A DNA stretch of 64,000 nt from Pygmaiobacter massiliensis (GTDB taxonomy: Bacteria > Bacillota > Clostridia > Oscillospirales > Ruminococcaceae). The position numbers were made by a program, and so were the translations under genes. The DNA lies in the NCBI RefSeq assembly GCF_900199435.1, contig NZ_OAML01000003.1:248001-312000 (forward strand), written 5' to 3'. Positions 49,487 through 56,563 of the stretch are shown here, in pieces (positions within the stretch are counted from its first letter, which is position 1; each line of letters opens with the position of its first letter). Below the pieces are notes generated by a model that had not been told where the DNA came from, searched no databases, and saw only the letters and a list, made by a program, of their open reading frames with translations.

Positions 49487-49681
49487 CTAATCGATATTCC
49501 TTGCTGCGATTAATTCATCCACAGCCTTACGGAACGTTTGCTCTGCATTTGCAGGGCTGCGCTTACCATTCAGAATCGCACTTACATATTTGGGGTGGAG
49601 CTTAAGGTATGCAGCTAATTCGTTTTGCGTGATTTTGCCATGCATTTTACCTACAATTTCGCCAGTCCATTGTGCAGGCAT
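49487..49681 (-). CDS. Small HTH protein, probable Cro-like regulator
   Basis: A 64-residue protein with an HTH at residues 18-40 (ITQNELAAYLKLHPKYVSAILNG). It is the first gene of the leftward early operon, divergent from the repressor gene across an operator array, the usual Cro or antirepressor position. The ribosome site is AGGAG about 11 bases before ATG. Confidence 0.82.
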   Translation of the reverse strand: MPAQWTGEIVGKMHGKITQNELAAYLKLHPKYVSAILNGKRSPANAEQTFRKAVDELIAARNID

Positions 49682-49719
49682 ACAAAAGTCAACTCCTTTC
49701 TTGTTAAATGTTGACCTAG

Positions 49720-49848
49720 GTAATCAAAAGTGATATTATCGATATGCAAACAAGGATAATAACAATGATTACTTTGGTCATCGTTGCAATGTCATTATAT
49801 GACTACTTTTGTAGTCAGTCAATGATAAAGTGATGACTTTTGTAATCT
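49720..49848. promoter_or_regulatory. Operator array of the lysogeny switch
   Basis: Four 18-base palindromic sites fit TGAnTAC-TTTT-GTAnTCA: 49720-49737, 49766-49783, 49800-49817 (perfect: TGACTACTTTTGTAGTCA) and 49831-49848. Three of them are spaced by 31-34 bases. The array lies between the Cro-like gene and the repressor gene, so both regulators probably compete for it. Confidence 0.75.
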
Positions 49849-49882
49849 TTGTTGTTGTGCACAAAGATTGGAGAAGTAAATT

Positions 49883-50314
49883 ATGTTTTATGACAGATTT
49901 GCAAAGCTGTGTAAATCAAAAGGCGTATCGGACAATAAAGCTTGTATTGCTATCGGCGTTAACCGTTCAGCTGTAGCTAAATGGAAACAAGGTGGAACTC
50001 CGAATGGCACAACTCTGTCTAAAATGGCTGATTACTTTGGCGTTACAGTAGACTATCTTTTAAACGGCGAACAAAATGAAAAGCCCGCCGCAAAAAGCGA
50101 CGGGCTTACGAGTAAAGACAAGCGTGACATTGCGCGAGATTTAGAAAAAATCATGGCCGAAATAGAAAGCACAGAAACAGTCATGTTTGATGGTGATCCG
50201 GCTACCGATGCAGCAAAGGAAACACTGCGTAATGCAATTGCAATGGGCTTGGAATACGCAAAAAAATTAAATAAAGAAACTTATACACCGAAAAAATACC
50301 GAAAAGAGGAGTGA
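49883..50314 (+). CDS. CI-like phage repressor (XRE family)
   Basis: A 143-residue repressor: HTH at residues 16-40 (SDNKACIAIGVNRSAVAKWKQGGTPNG) and SKMADYFGVTVDYLLNG, with a helical C-terminal half likely for oligomerisation. It has no LexA-type self-cleavage module, so inactivation probably relies on the adjacent ImmA/IrrE-type protease. It is first of a four-gene plus-strand lysogeny module. Confidence 0.9.
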   Translation: MFYDRFAKLCKSKGVSDNKACIAIGVNRSAVAKWKQGGTPNGTTLSKMADYFGVTVDYLLNGEQNEKPAAKSDGLTSKDKRDIARDLEKIMAEIESTETVMFDGDPATDAAKETLRNAIAMGLEYAKKLNKETYTPKKYRKEE

Positions 50315-50319
50315 CCTTC

Positions 50320-50742
50320 GTGGAGATATGCAAGGCACTTACGAAAAAATATAAAACCAATGACCCCTTTCAACTTTGCGAAGAATTACATATTGTGGTT
50401 ATGTCTATGCCCATGGAAGATATACGGGGACTTTTCATGCGGTTAAAACGTCGTAACATCATCTGGTTAGACCAATCACTGGATGAAAGGGAGCGGCGCT
50501 TTGTATGCGCCCATGAGTTAGGCCACTTTATGCTTCATAAACATATCAATAGAACTTTTTTAGATACTAAAACCTTTATGAAAACAAGCAGCTATGAAAA
50601 AGAGGCTGATTTATTTGCGTGCTGCCTATTGCACCCGGACTCTTGCCTTGAAGAATACGAAGGGTGGACGGTAGAGCAAATAGCTTCTTTTTGGGGTATG
50701 CCTGAGGAACCGGTGAGGAAGAGGTTTAGTTTTCAACAGTAG
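50320..50742 (+). CDS. ImmA/IrrE-family metallopeptidase
   Basis: A 140-residue metallopeptidase with the zinc motif FVCAHELGHFMLH and a downstream Glu (YEKEADLFACCLL). In ICEBs1 the homologue ImmA cleaves the neighbouring repressor on induction; the same pairing is seen here. GTG at 50320 follows GAGGAG by 8 bases; a start at 50311 is also possible. Confidence 0.9.
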   Translation: MEICKALTKKYKTNDPFQLCEELHIVVMSMPMEDIRGLFMRLKRRNIIWLDQSLDERERRFVCAHELGHFMLHKHINRTFLDTKTFMKTSSYEKEADLFACCLLHPDSCLEEYEGWTVEQIASFWGMPEEPVRKRFSFQQ

Positions 50743-50779
50743 CACCCTAATTTGTTTAAAAATGTTTGGAGGAATTATT

Positions 50780-51205
50780 GTGAAAAAAATCGTATCCATT
50801 ATTATGGTCGCCGCTTTAGCACTTTCGCTTTCTGCTTGTGGTAGTAGTACATCTAGCCAGAGCGAATATAAGACGGAAATAAAATTTGCCGATGCCGCGA
50901 ATTATATGTGTGCAGTGGAAAGTGATTCGTTCTCCGGTGATGTAATTGCAGCTGGCGAATATACAATAGAATCGCGTGGTAATGCAACAAAGCCAGAAGA
51001 TACAATGATGGTATGGGACATTTACGTTTCAAGCCAGGAATATGCAAAATTAAGTGAGCTCAAAGAGAGCGAGCTTGTGGCAACTGTGGGTGGGGCTGAG
51101 AATACAGGCGGTGAATTTACCGTTGATAAAGGCCAGTATCTATATATTAAATATAATGAGGTGTATGGTACGCCGTGCGGATATATCGTAATTAAGCACA
51201 AATAA
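50780..51205 (+). CDS. Prophage-encoded lipoprotein of unknown function
   Basis: A 141-residue protein with a type II signal peptide: a basic start, hydrophobic core and lipobox LSAC (Cys near residue 20), then a Ser-rich linker. The mature part is beta-rich with KFADAANYMCAVESDSFSGDVIAAGEYTIESRG. GTG start after GGAGG. It lies between the lysogeny switch and the integrase, the typical place for lysogenic-conversion cargo, and could act in superinfection exclusion; that is inference. Confidence 0.8.
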   Translation: MKKIVSIIMVAALALSLSACGSSTSSQSEYKTEIKFADAANYMCAVESDSFSGDVIAAGEYTIESRGNATKPEDTMMVWDIYVSSQEYAKLSELKESELVATVGGAENTGGEFTVDKGQYLYIKYNEVYGTPCGYIVIKHK

Positions 51206-51232
51206 ACATTTTTGTTTTAAAGAAGGTACCTT

Positions 51233-52630
51233 ATGCAAAATAAAATGATGGTCGTGGGTTACGCACGCGTGTCCACCGATAACCAACTTGAAAACTATTC
51301 TATAGAAGAACAGACAGAGCGCTTAAAATCATATTGTGCCGCCAAGGACTGGATTTTAGTGCAAACGTATGTGGATGGTGGTTATTCTGGCGGTAATACA
51401 GACCGTCCGGCACTGCAGCAAATGCTGGCTGAAATTCACAAAGGCAAAATAGACGCTGTTGTAGTTTATAAATTGGACCGTCTTAGCCGTAGCCAAAAAG
51501 ACACCCTCACATTAATAGAAGATGAACTGCTTTCACATGGCACTGATTTCGTTTCAATAAATGAAAATTTCGATACATCCACGCCATTTGGCCGGGCGAT
51601 GATAGGAATTTTGTCTGTGTTTGCGCAACTTGAAAAAGACCAAATTACAGAACGGTTTACGATGGGAAGAATCGGACGCAGTAAAGCCGGATATTTTCAC
51701 GGTGGTGGTAATGCTCCCACGGGATATGATTACATTGACGGCGAGCTAGTGATAAATGAATATGAAGCACAACAAGTGCGCAAAGTTTTTAATATGTTTT
51801 TGGCTGGCTCTTCTATAAATGCAATTCACCGTGGTTTAGAAAAAGCATACACAACAAAATGGAGTGCAGCCAAAGTAAGAAATGTATTAAAAAATAGTGT
51901 GTATATTGGCAAGGTGAAATTTATGAAAGAAGAACACCAAGGAGCGCATGAACCGATAATAGAAGAAACTATTTTTAGGGCGGCAAATGCATTGCTCTCA
52001 TCTTCTGCCAGGAATGAAAAAACAACTTCTTACCCAAAGACTCCCTTTAGGGCTGAATATCTTCTATCAGGATTAGTTTACTGTTCTCGTTGTGGTGCTA
52101 AGTATTCTGCAAATCATGGGTATTATAAATGTTATTCGAGAGCAAAAAGCACCCCGAAATTTATTGTTGATCCAAACTGCAAGAACGATAATTGGGAAAT
52201 ATCTATTTTAGATAATTTAATAGTTGGCCAAATAGACCTTTTATCCACTAGCAAAGATTCACTAGAGGAACTAAAGCACGATTCTAAAAAAATAAACAAA
52301 ATTGAAGTTGACCGCAGCCGAGTGAATAAGCGTATATCTGAGATAGATAAGCAAATTGGTAAACTAATCGAACTGTATCAAGTATCCTCTATCCCGATGG
52401 CTTCTATTTCTGAAAAAGTTGAAGCTCTTTCCCACGAAAAAATCAGCTTGTCCCAGCAGTTGAAAAATTCAAATGTAATTCCTCAAAGTGATTTGTTTGA
52501 AGATGCTTTAAGCGATTATGTCGATGGTTTTAAAGAATCAAAAATAGAGCAACAACGACTCATGATATCCCGACTTATAGAAAAAATCTTAATAGATGGA
52601 AAATCGATAAAAATACAGTGGAGACTCTAG
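51233..52630 (+). CDS. Large serine recombinase (integrase)
   Basis: A 465-residue integrase. Residues 1-140 form the resolvase catalytic domain (YARVSTDNQLENYSIEEQ with the nucleophile Ser; YKLDRLSRSQKDTL; TPFGRAMIGILSVFAQLEKDQI), followed by the recombinase domain, a zinc ribbon (YCSRCGAKY...CKNDN) and a coiled coil (about 365-420). It catalyses attP x attB recombination, and the stop lies 17 bases from attR. With a directionality factor it would also excise the element and restore feoB. Confidence 0.95.
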   Translation: MQNKMMVVGYARVSTDNQLENYSIEEQTERLKSYCAAKDWILVQTYVDGGYSGGNTDRPALQQMLAEIHKGKIDAVVVYKLDRLSRSQKDTLTLIEDELLSHGTDFVSINENFDTSTPFGRAMIGILSVFAQLEKDQITERFTMGRIGRSKAGYFHGGGNAPTGYDYIDGELVINEYEAQQVRKVFNMFLAGSSINAIHRGLEKAYTTKWSAAKVRNVLKNSVYIGKVKFMKEEHQGAHEPIIEETIFRAANALLSSSARNEKTTSYPKTPFRAEYLLSGLVYCSRCGAKYSANHGYYKCYSRAKSTPKFIVDPNCKNDNWEISILDNLIVGQIDLLSTSKDSLEELKHDSKKINKIEVDRSRVNKRISEIDKQIGKLIELYQVSSIPMASISEKVEALSHEKISLSQQLKNSNVIPQSDLFEDALSDYVDGFKESKIEQQRLMISRLIEKILIDGKSIKIQWRL

Positions 52631-53952
52631 TGCAGAATTATACTGACCATGCACATGGTAAGCGACTGTTTGCCGCAAGCGCAGCAGCGTTTGAATGGAC
52701 GGTCCAGATTATAAGCGACACGCGGCAGGTAGCCGGCATCTTCGAGCAGCGTAAACAGCGGGAAAAAGATTGCCATGGGCGGCAGCATTACCGAAATAAC
52801 CCAGGCGAGCACCCGGTAAACACCAAGCACCAGCATACCGTGCAGCCACTCTGGCGCACCCCAGGCATGAAAAAGCAATGTCAGCCGGTCTTGCAGTGCA
52901 AAAAGAGCACCCGAGAGCATTTGTGACGGGTAGTTGGCCCCGGTGATGGTAAGCCAAAAGATAAGGGCGAGCAGTAAAAGCATAATAGGGTAACCGGTGG
53001 CTTTGCTGGTCAGGATATGGTCGACGCGGCGGTCAAATGCATCGTACTGCGCTTTTTCACAAACCACAGTGCCGCGGCAGATTTTTTCTGCGGCACTTAC
53101 AAGGGTAGAAACAATGAGGTCTTTTAAAGCATCGGGACCAATGCCGTCCGCCAGCAGTTCTGTTTTTGCCGCTGCAAGCGCATCGGCAAGTTCGGGGCTG
53201 CGCAAAAAATCTTCCCCGAGGAATTTGTTGATTTCCAGCGTCAGCGAGGGGTCGGGGTCGAGCAGTTTGAGGCTGAGCCAGCGGCTGGCAAGGCTGTCGG
53301 TCTTTTTGCGCACCAGCGGCTCAATTTTTGCAATGGCACGCTCGACAGCATCAGGGTAGACCACCTGTGCCGGTGTGGGCATTACAGCGCCGCTGACCAC
53401 GTTATCCAGGGTGTTCATTAAGCCATCCAGGCTCTTTTTTTCGCGTGCCACGGTGCTGACGACCGGAACGCCCAGCCGCTTTGCAATTGCAGAAAGATCG
53501 ATTTTGATGTTTTTGCGCTTCGCTTCGTCCATTAGGTTTACACAGACGACCACCCGGGATGAAATTTCCAAAGTTTGCAGCACCAGGTTGAGATTCCGCT
53601 CCAGACAGGTGGCGTCGCAGACTACCACCACCGCATCCGGCTGGCCAAAGCAGATGAAATTCCGCGCGACCTCTTCTTCGGCCGAGTGTGCCATTAAAGA
53701 ATAGGTGCCGGGGATATCTACCATAACATATGACTGCTGCTTTGTGGCGCAATACCCCTGCGCGTTGGTTACGGTTTTGCCGGGCCAGTTACCGGTGTGC
53801 TGATTCATGCCCGTGAGCCCATTGAATACGGTGCTTTTGCCGACATTTGGATTACCGGCAAGCGCAACCACCTTATCTTCTACCGCCTGCTTTTTAATCT
53901 CAAGTTCTGATGCTGCTGCCCTTATCCCGATGGAACTGTTGGTCAACCCCAT
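52627..53952 (-). pseudogene. feoB: N-terminal half of feoB, separated by the prophage
   Basis: A 441-codon frame encoding the G domain and first permease half of FeoB. G1 is AGNPNVGKSTVF, G3 DIPGTYSL, G4 VVCVNLMD, followed by the helical linker and membrane segments ending in RCCACGKQSLTMCM. The last six residues come from phage DNA. The C-terminal half is at 21846-22691. The G domain alone could still be made and could hydrolyse GTP, but transport should be lost. It is downstream of a feoA gene by 11 bases, and the pair probably has its own DtxR-type regulator at 54318. GGAGG precedes the ATG. Confidence 0.92.
52647..52660. other. Right attachment site (attR)
   Basis: CCATGCACATGGTA, containing the CACAT core at 52652-52656, at the junction of the phage and the feoB N-terminal half. 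See attL at 22682-22695. Confidence 0.75.
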
Positions 53953-53963
53953 TACTCTGCCTC

Positions 53964-54200
53964 CTAACCTACTTTAATCATAATGTCTTGGCAGTCTTCT
54001 GACCGGATGGCGATGACTGCGCCGCGGATGAGAAACGCTTTGGGGTCGCCGCTGGGGCTGCGCCCTACGCATTCTACCTCTGTGTTTTCAATCAGGCCAA
54101 TGTCCAGCAAACGGCGGCGCATGCTGCCGGTGGACCGAAGTGTTTTTACAATAGCGCGTTGCCCGGGGACAACGTCGTTAAGACATAATAAATTGCTCAT
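53964..54200 (-). CDS. feoA: FeoA-family ferrous iron transport protein
   Basis: A 78-residue SH3-like FeoA protein (PGQRAIVKTLRSTGSMRRRLLDIGLIENTEVECVGRSPSGDPKAFLIRGAVIAIR). FeoA binds FeoB and supports its activity. It is 11 bases upstream of the interrupted feoB, with AAAGGTG before its ATG. Confidence 0.9.
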   Translation of the reverse strand: MSNLLCLNDVVPGQRAIVKTLRSTGSMRRRLLDIGLIENTEVECVGRSPSGDPKAFLIRGAVIAIRSEDCQDIMIKVG

Positions 54201-54317
54201 ATGCGAAACACCTTTCCAATAAACTTAGGGTAGGGAAACTTTCCATCTATGCTATTCTCTTTTTAGAGGATTGGTGACAGCGGTTTCTTTGCAAAGATGG
54301 CAGAAAGGATGCAAACC

Positions 54318-54785
54318 ATGGAAAAAAATGACGGCTTTTATACTTTAAAAGGATATGAGGCGACGGCTGACGGAGAGATTACTTCGGCGATGGAGGATTA
54401 TCTGGAGATGATCTGCCGAATGAAGCACCGCACGGAGCATATGAAAGCGCGGGACCTTGCCCAAATGCTGCACGTCAAACCCTCCTCTGTCAGCAAAATG
54501 GTGCAGCAGCTGGCAGCGGCAGGTTATCTTGAGAATGTACACTACGGCATGATAACGCTGACCCCGAAAGGTGAAAAGACCGGAGAATATCTGCTTTACC
54601 GGCATGAGGTACTCTGTCGCTTTTTGTGTCGACTGAACCGCTCTGCCGATGAGCTGGAACAGGCCGAAAAAATAGAGCATTTTTTAAACCGGACAACGAT
54701 AGAAAATCTGGATGCGTTGACGGCCTACCTGGATAGCCTGCCGCCAGAGTTGCCCTTTGCGGAGAACAACGCCGCAAAACGCTAA
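54318..54785 (+). CDS. DtxR/MntR-family metal-dependent regulator
   Basis: A 155-residue regulator with an N-terminal winged HTH (EDYLEMICRMKHRTEHMKARDLAQMLHVKPSSVSKMVQQLAAAGYLE) and a dimerisation helix set with candidate metal ligands (YRHEVLCRFL; AEKIEHFLNRTT). It is divergent from the feoA/interrupted feoB pair and probably controls it. It lacks a C-terminal SH3 domain. AAAGGA lies 8 bases before the ATG. Confidence 0.85.
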   Translation: MEKNDGFYTLKGYEATADGEITSAMEDYLEMICRMKHRTEHMKARDLAQMLHVKPSSVSKMVQQLAAAGYLENVHYGMITLTPKGEKTGEYLLYRHEVLCRFLCRLNRSADELEQAEKIEHFLNRTTIENLDALTAYLDSLPPELPFAENNAAKR

Positions 54786-54788
54786 AAG

Positions 54789-54830
54789 AAAAACTGCCGA
54801 GAGCATACGCTTTCGGCAGTTTGTTTTATT
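54789..54830. terminator. Terminator between the regulator and the hydrolase
   Basis: AAACTGCCGA pairs with TCGGCAGTTT; T tract on the plus side, A tract on the other. Confidence 0.82.
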
Positions 54831-55376
54831 TTAGAAGGAAGGTGCAGACGATACGTTTTGCATGGCCTTAAGTACGTCGCTAAGCGGCAGGCACCGTGCA
54901 AACCGGTCTGGCCATAAAAATTCATTATAATAGCGGTAGCTTTCTTTTGCACGCATAAAAGTATTGTCCACCGTAGAGTTGCAGCCACCCGGCACCAACA
55001 GCTTAAACCCGTGCTCAAAGCCGGCAATCACAGTGGCGTTAACGCATTTATCGGTTTGCAGCCCGGCGATTACCAGCTCTTTCTCGGTGTTTTGATGTAG
55101 ATATTCACAAAGTCCGGTGCCTTTAAAGGCGCTGTTTACCGTTTTTACAAATACTTTCTCTTGTGGTTGTGGGGCAAACGGCTCGAAAACCGCAAAGCCT
55201 TCTGCACCGGGGGTAAGCTGGGTGCCAGGGCCGTCGTCGTGTGCCACATAGATAACCTCAATCTGATTTTCCCTTGCAGTGGCAATCAGCGTTTTAATGT
55301 TTTGCACCCAGCTGTCGAGATTGTAGAGAGCTTCGTTTACTAGCAATTTTTGCGTATCGATAATAAGTAAAACCAT
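54831..55376 (-). CDS. Isochorismatase-family cysteine hydrolase
   Basis: A 181-residue hydrolase: catalytic Asp in LLIIDTQKLL, Lys in VFVKTVNSAF and Cys in AGLQTDKCVNATVIAG. Members cleave nicotinamide, ureidoacrylate-type amides or isochorismate; no isochorismate or siderophore genes are present here, so the substrate is open. The frame runs 62 codons further upstream but the GGGAGG site marks the chosen ATG. Confidence 0.88.
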   Translation of the reverse strand: MVLLIIDTQKLLVNEALYNLDSWVQNIKTLIATARENQIEVIYVAHDDGPGTQLTPGAEGFAVFEPFAPQPQEKVFVKTVNSAFKGTGLCEYLHQNTEKELVIAGLQTDKCVNATVIAGFEHGFKLLVPGGCNSTVDNTFMRAKESYRYYNEFLWPDRFARCLPLSDVLKAMQNVSSAPSF

Positions 55377-55479
55377 AAATCCTCCCGCTTGACCTGCCCC
55401 ATAAGGGCGTGCATAGCCTAATAGAAACCAAAGCAGGCTGGCCCGGTGCGGACCGCCTGCTTTGGTTTGAAAATTCATT

Positions 55480-55854
55480 TTATTTAGGTTGCTGGGCCTG
55501 CATATAGGCTTTGATGTGCTCGAAGGTTTCATCGCTGAGATCATGCTCCACCTTGCAGGCATCGGCGGCGGCAGTTTCTTCGCTGACGCCGAGGCTGACC
55601 AGAAAGCCTGTCAGCAGCCGGTGGCGGCTGTACACCTTTTCGGCAATGGTGCGGCCCGCTTCGGTCAGGCTGATGAAGCCCTCGCCATCCATTTCAATAA
55701 AGCCGTTTTCACGCAGGCGCTTCATTGCAATACTGATGCTGGGTTTGGTGTAGCCAAGGTCATTGACGATATCGATAGAGCGCACTTGGCCAAGGCGCTG
55801 CTTGAGCATAAGGATAGATTCGAGATAATCTTCGCCGGATTCATGGATATTCAT
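55480..55854 (-). CDS. DtxR-family iron-dependent repressor
   Basis: A 124-residue short-form regulator: winged HTH (EDYLESILMLKQRLGQVRSIDIVNDLGYTKPSISIAMKRLRENGFI) and the metal-binding helices (EKVYSRHRLLTGFLVSLG; AADACKVEHDLSDETFEHI). It is divergent from the intact feoAAB operon, and palindromic GTTAG-N6-CTAAC sites lie at both its own and the operon's promoter, so it is the likely regulator of both. GGAGG precedes the ATG. Confidence 0.9.
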   Translation of the reverse strand: MNIHESGEDYLESILMLKQRLGQVRSIDIVNDLGYTKPSISIAMKRLRENGFIEMDGEGFISLTEAGRTIAEKVYSRHRLLTGFLVSLGVSEETAAADACKVEHDLSDETFEHIKAYMQAQQPK

Positions 55855-55889
55855 AGTTTTCGCCTCCGCTAGAAAAAGCTTTCTTATAG

Positions 55890-55905
55890 ATTAGCACAAA
55901 CTAAC
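55890..55905. promoter_or_regulatory. Palindromic operator before the DtxR-family gene
   Basis: ATTAG-CACAAA-CTAAC, the first of four sites with six bases between TTAG and CTAA; it lies about 35 bases from the repressor start codon. Confidence 0.65.
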
Positions 55906-55936
55906 CTGTTACGCAAGAAAACCCGCAAAGAAAGGG

Positions 55937-55965
55937 TTGACAGTACGGGTTAGTCGTGTTAAACT
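55937..55965 (+). promoter_or_regulatory. Promoter of the intact feo operon
   Basis: TTGACA (55937-55942), 17-base spacer, TAAACT (55960-55965). TTAG and CTAA elements also sit in the spacer and -10, though with ten bases between them. Confidence 0.65.
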
Positions 55966-55980
55966 AATCACGCAACATAG

Positions 55981-56030
55981 GTTAGCTTTGGCTAACTATT
56001 AATTTGGCCGCAAGGTTAGCGGCTACTAAC
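55981..56030. promoter_or_regulatory. Two palindromic operators in the feo leader
   Basis: GTTAG-CTTTGG-CTAAC (55981-55996) and GTTAG-CGGCTA-CTAAC (56015-56030), starting 34 bases apart, between the promoter and the first start codon. Binding of the DtxR-type repressor here would block elongation or initiation. Confidence 0.75.
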
Positions 56031-56048
56031 TAAAGAGGAGGAATCGGC

Positions 56049-56261
56049 ATGATGCCTTTGGCAATGGCAAAAGCAGGCGAGCGGGTGGTTATACGTAAAA
56101 TCACCGGCAAAGACGAGGTGCGCCAGCACCTTGCAGAGCTGGGCTTTGTAGTAGACGGCACCATCACCGTCGTGAGCGAGCTTTCTGGCAATTTGATTTT
56201 GCAGGTCAAAGATAGCCGCATTGCTCTGGATAAAACGATGGCAAACCGTATTATGATTTAA
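56049..56261 (+). CDS. feoA: FeoA-family protein, first copy of the intact operon
   Basis: A 70-residue SH3-like FeoA domain (AGERVVIRKITGKDEVRQHLAELGFVVDGTITVVSELSGNLILQVKDSRIALD). GAGGAGG precedes the ATG; the next codon is also ATG. It is the first of four genes of the feo operon. Two FeoA proteins in a row are common in Clostridia. Confidence 0.9.
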   Translation: MMPLAMAKAGERVVIRKITGKDEVRQHLAELGFVVDGTITVVSELSGNLILQVKDSRIALDKTMANRIMI

Positions 56262-56279
56262 GCTGAGGAGGAAACAGAC

Positions 56280-56501
56280 ATGAAAACGTTAAAGGACGCC
56301 AAGGTGGGCGAAACGGTAACCGTGCGCCGCTTATACGGCGAAGGGCCCGTAAAGCGCCGCATTATGGACATGGGCATTACCAGGGGTGTGGCAGTGCAGG
56401 TGCGTAAAGTGGCGCCGCTGGGTGACCCGATGGAGCTGAACTTGCGCGGCTACGAGCTGAGTGTGCGCAAAGCCGACGCGGAAATGATTGAGATTGAGTA
56501 A
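56280..56501 (+). CDS. feoA: FeoA-family protein, second copy of the intact operon
   Basis: A 73-residue FeoA protein (VGETVTVRRLYGEGPVKRRIMDMGITRGVAVQVRKVAPLGDPMELNLRGYELSVRKADAEMIEIE), closer to the canonical family than the first copy. GAGGAGG precedes the ATG; a further GTTAG palindrome lies between it and feoB. Confidence 0.92.
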   Translation: MKTLKDAKVGETVTVRRLYGEGPVKRRIMDMGITRGVAVQVRKVAPLGDPMELNLRGYELSVRKADAEMIEIE

Positions 56502-56529
56502 AGCGGCAAGCGCTGCTTTTTACAACCTG

Positions 56530-56545
56530 GTTAGCTGAAACTAAC
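56530..56545. promoter_or_regulatory. Palindromic operator directly before the intact feoB
   Basis: GTTAG-CTGAAA-CTAAC, 19 bases before the feoB ATG and inside the operon, so it may impose separate metal control on feoB. Confidence 0.65.
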
Positions 56546-56563
56546 AACCGAAAGGAGCAACCA

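Larger units (their letters stand above)
22687..52656. mobile_element. Complete siphovirus-type prophage integrated in feoB
   Basis: The element is bounded by the two feoB halves and carries a full set of modules: serine recombinase at the right end, repressor and ImmA/IrrE, early genes, Rep-like replication gene, terminase, portal, ClpP-like protease, HK97-type capsid, connector genes, tail tube, chaperones with frameshift, tape measure, Dit, endopeptidase-tail, fibre, holin and GH25 endolysin. No frame is visibly broken, so it may still be inducible. At about 30 kb it is small. It has no recognisable polymerase, helicase, primase or SSB. Confidence 0.93.

Noticed and set aside
51233-52630. 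Transposon or conjugative element origin for the serine recombinase
   Set aside because: All flanking genes are phage structural, lysis and lysogeny genes with no relaxase or conjugation genes; the PcfJ-like gene is common in phages.
52627-53952. Prophage insertion as a decayed, fixed feoB pseudogene
   Set aside because: Both halves keep open frames with intact motifs, and the joined sequence is in frame, so recent or reversible interruption fits better than decay.
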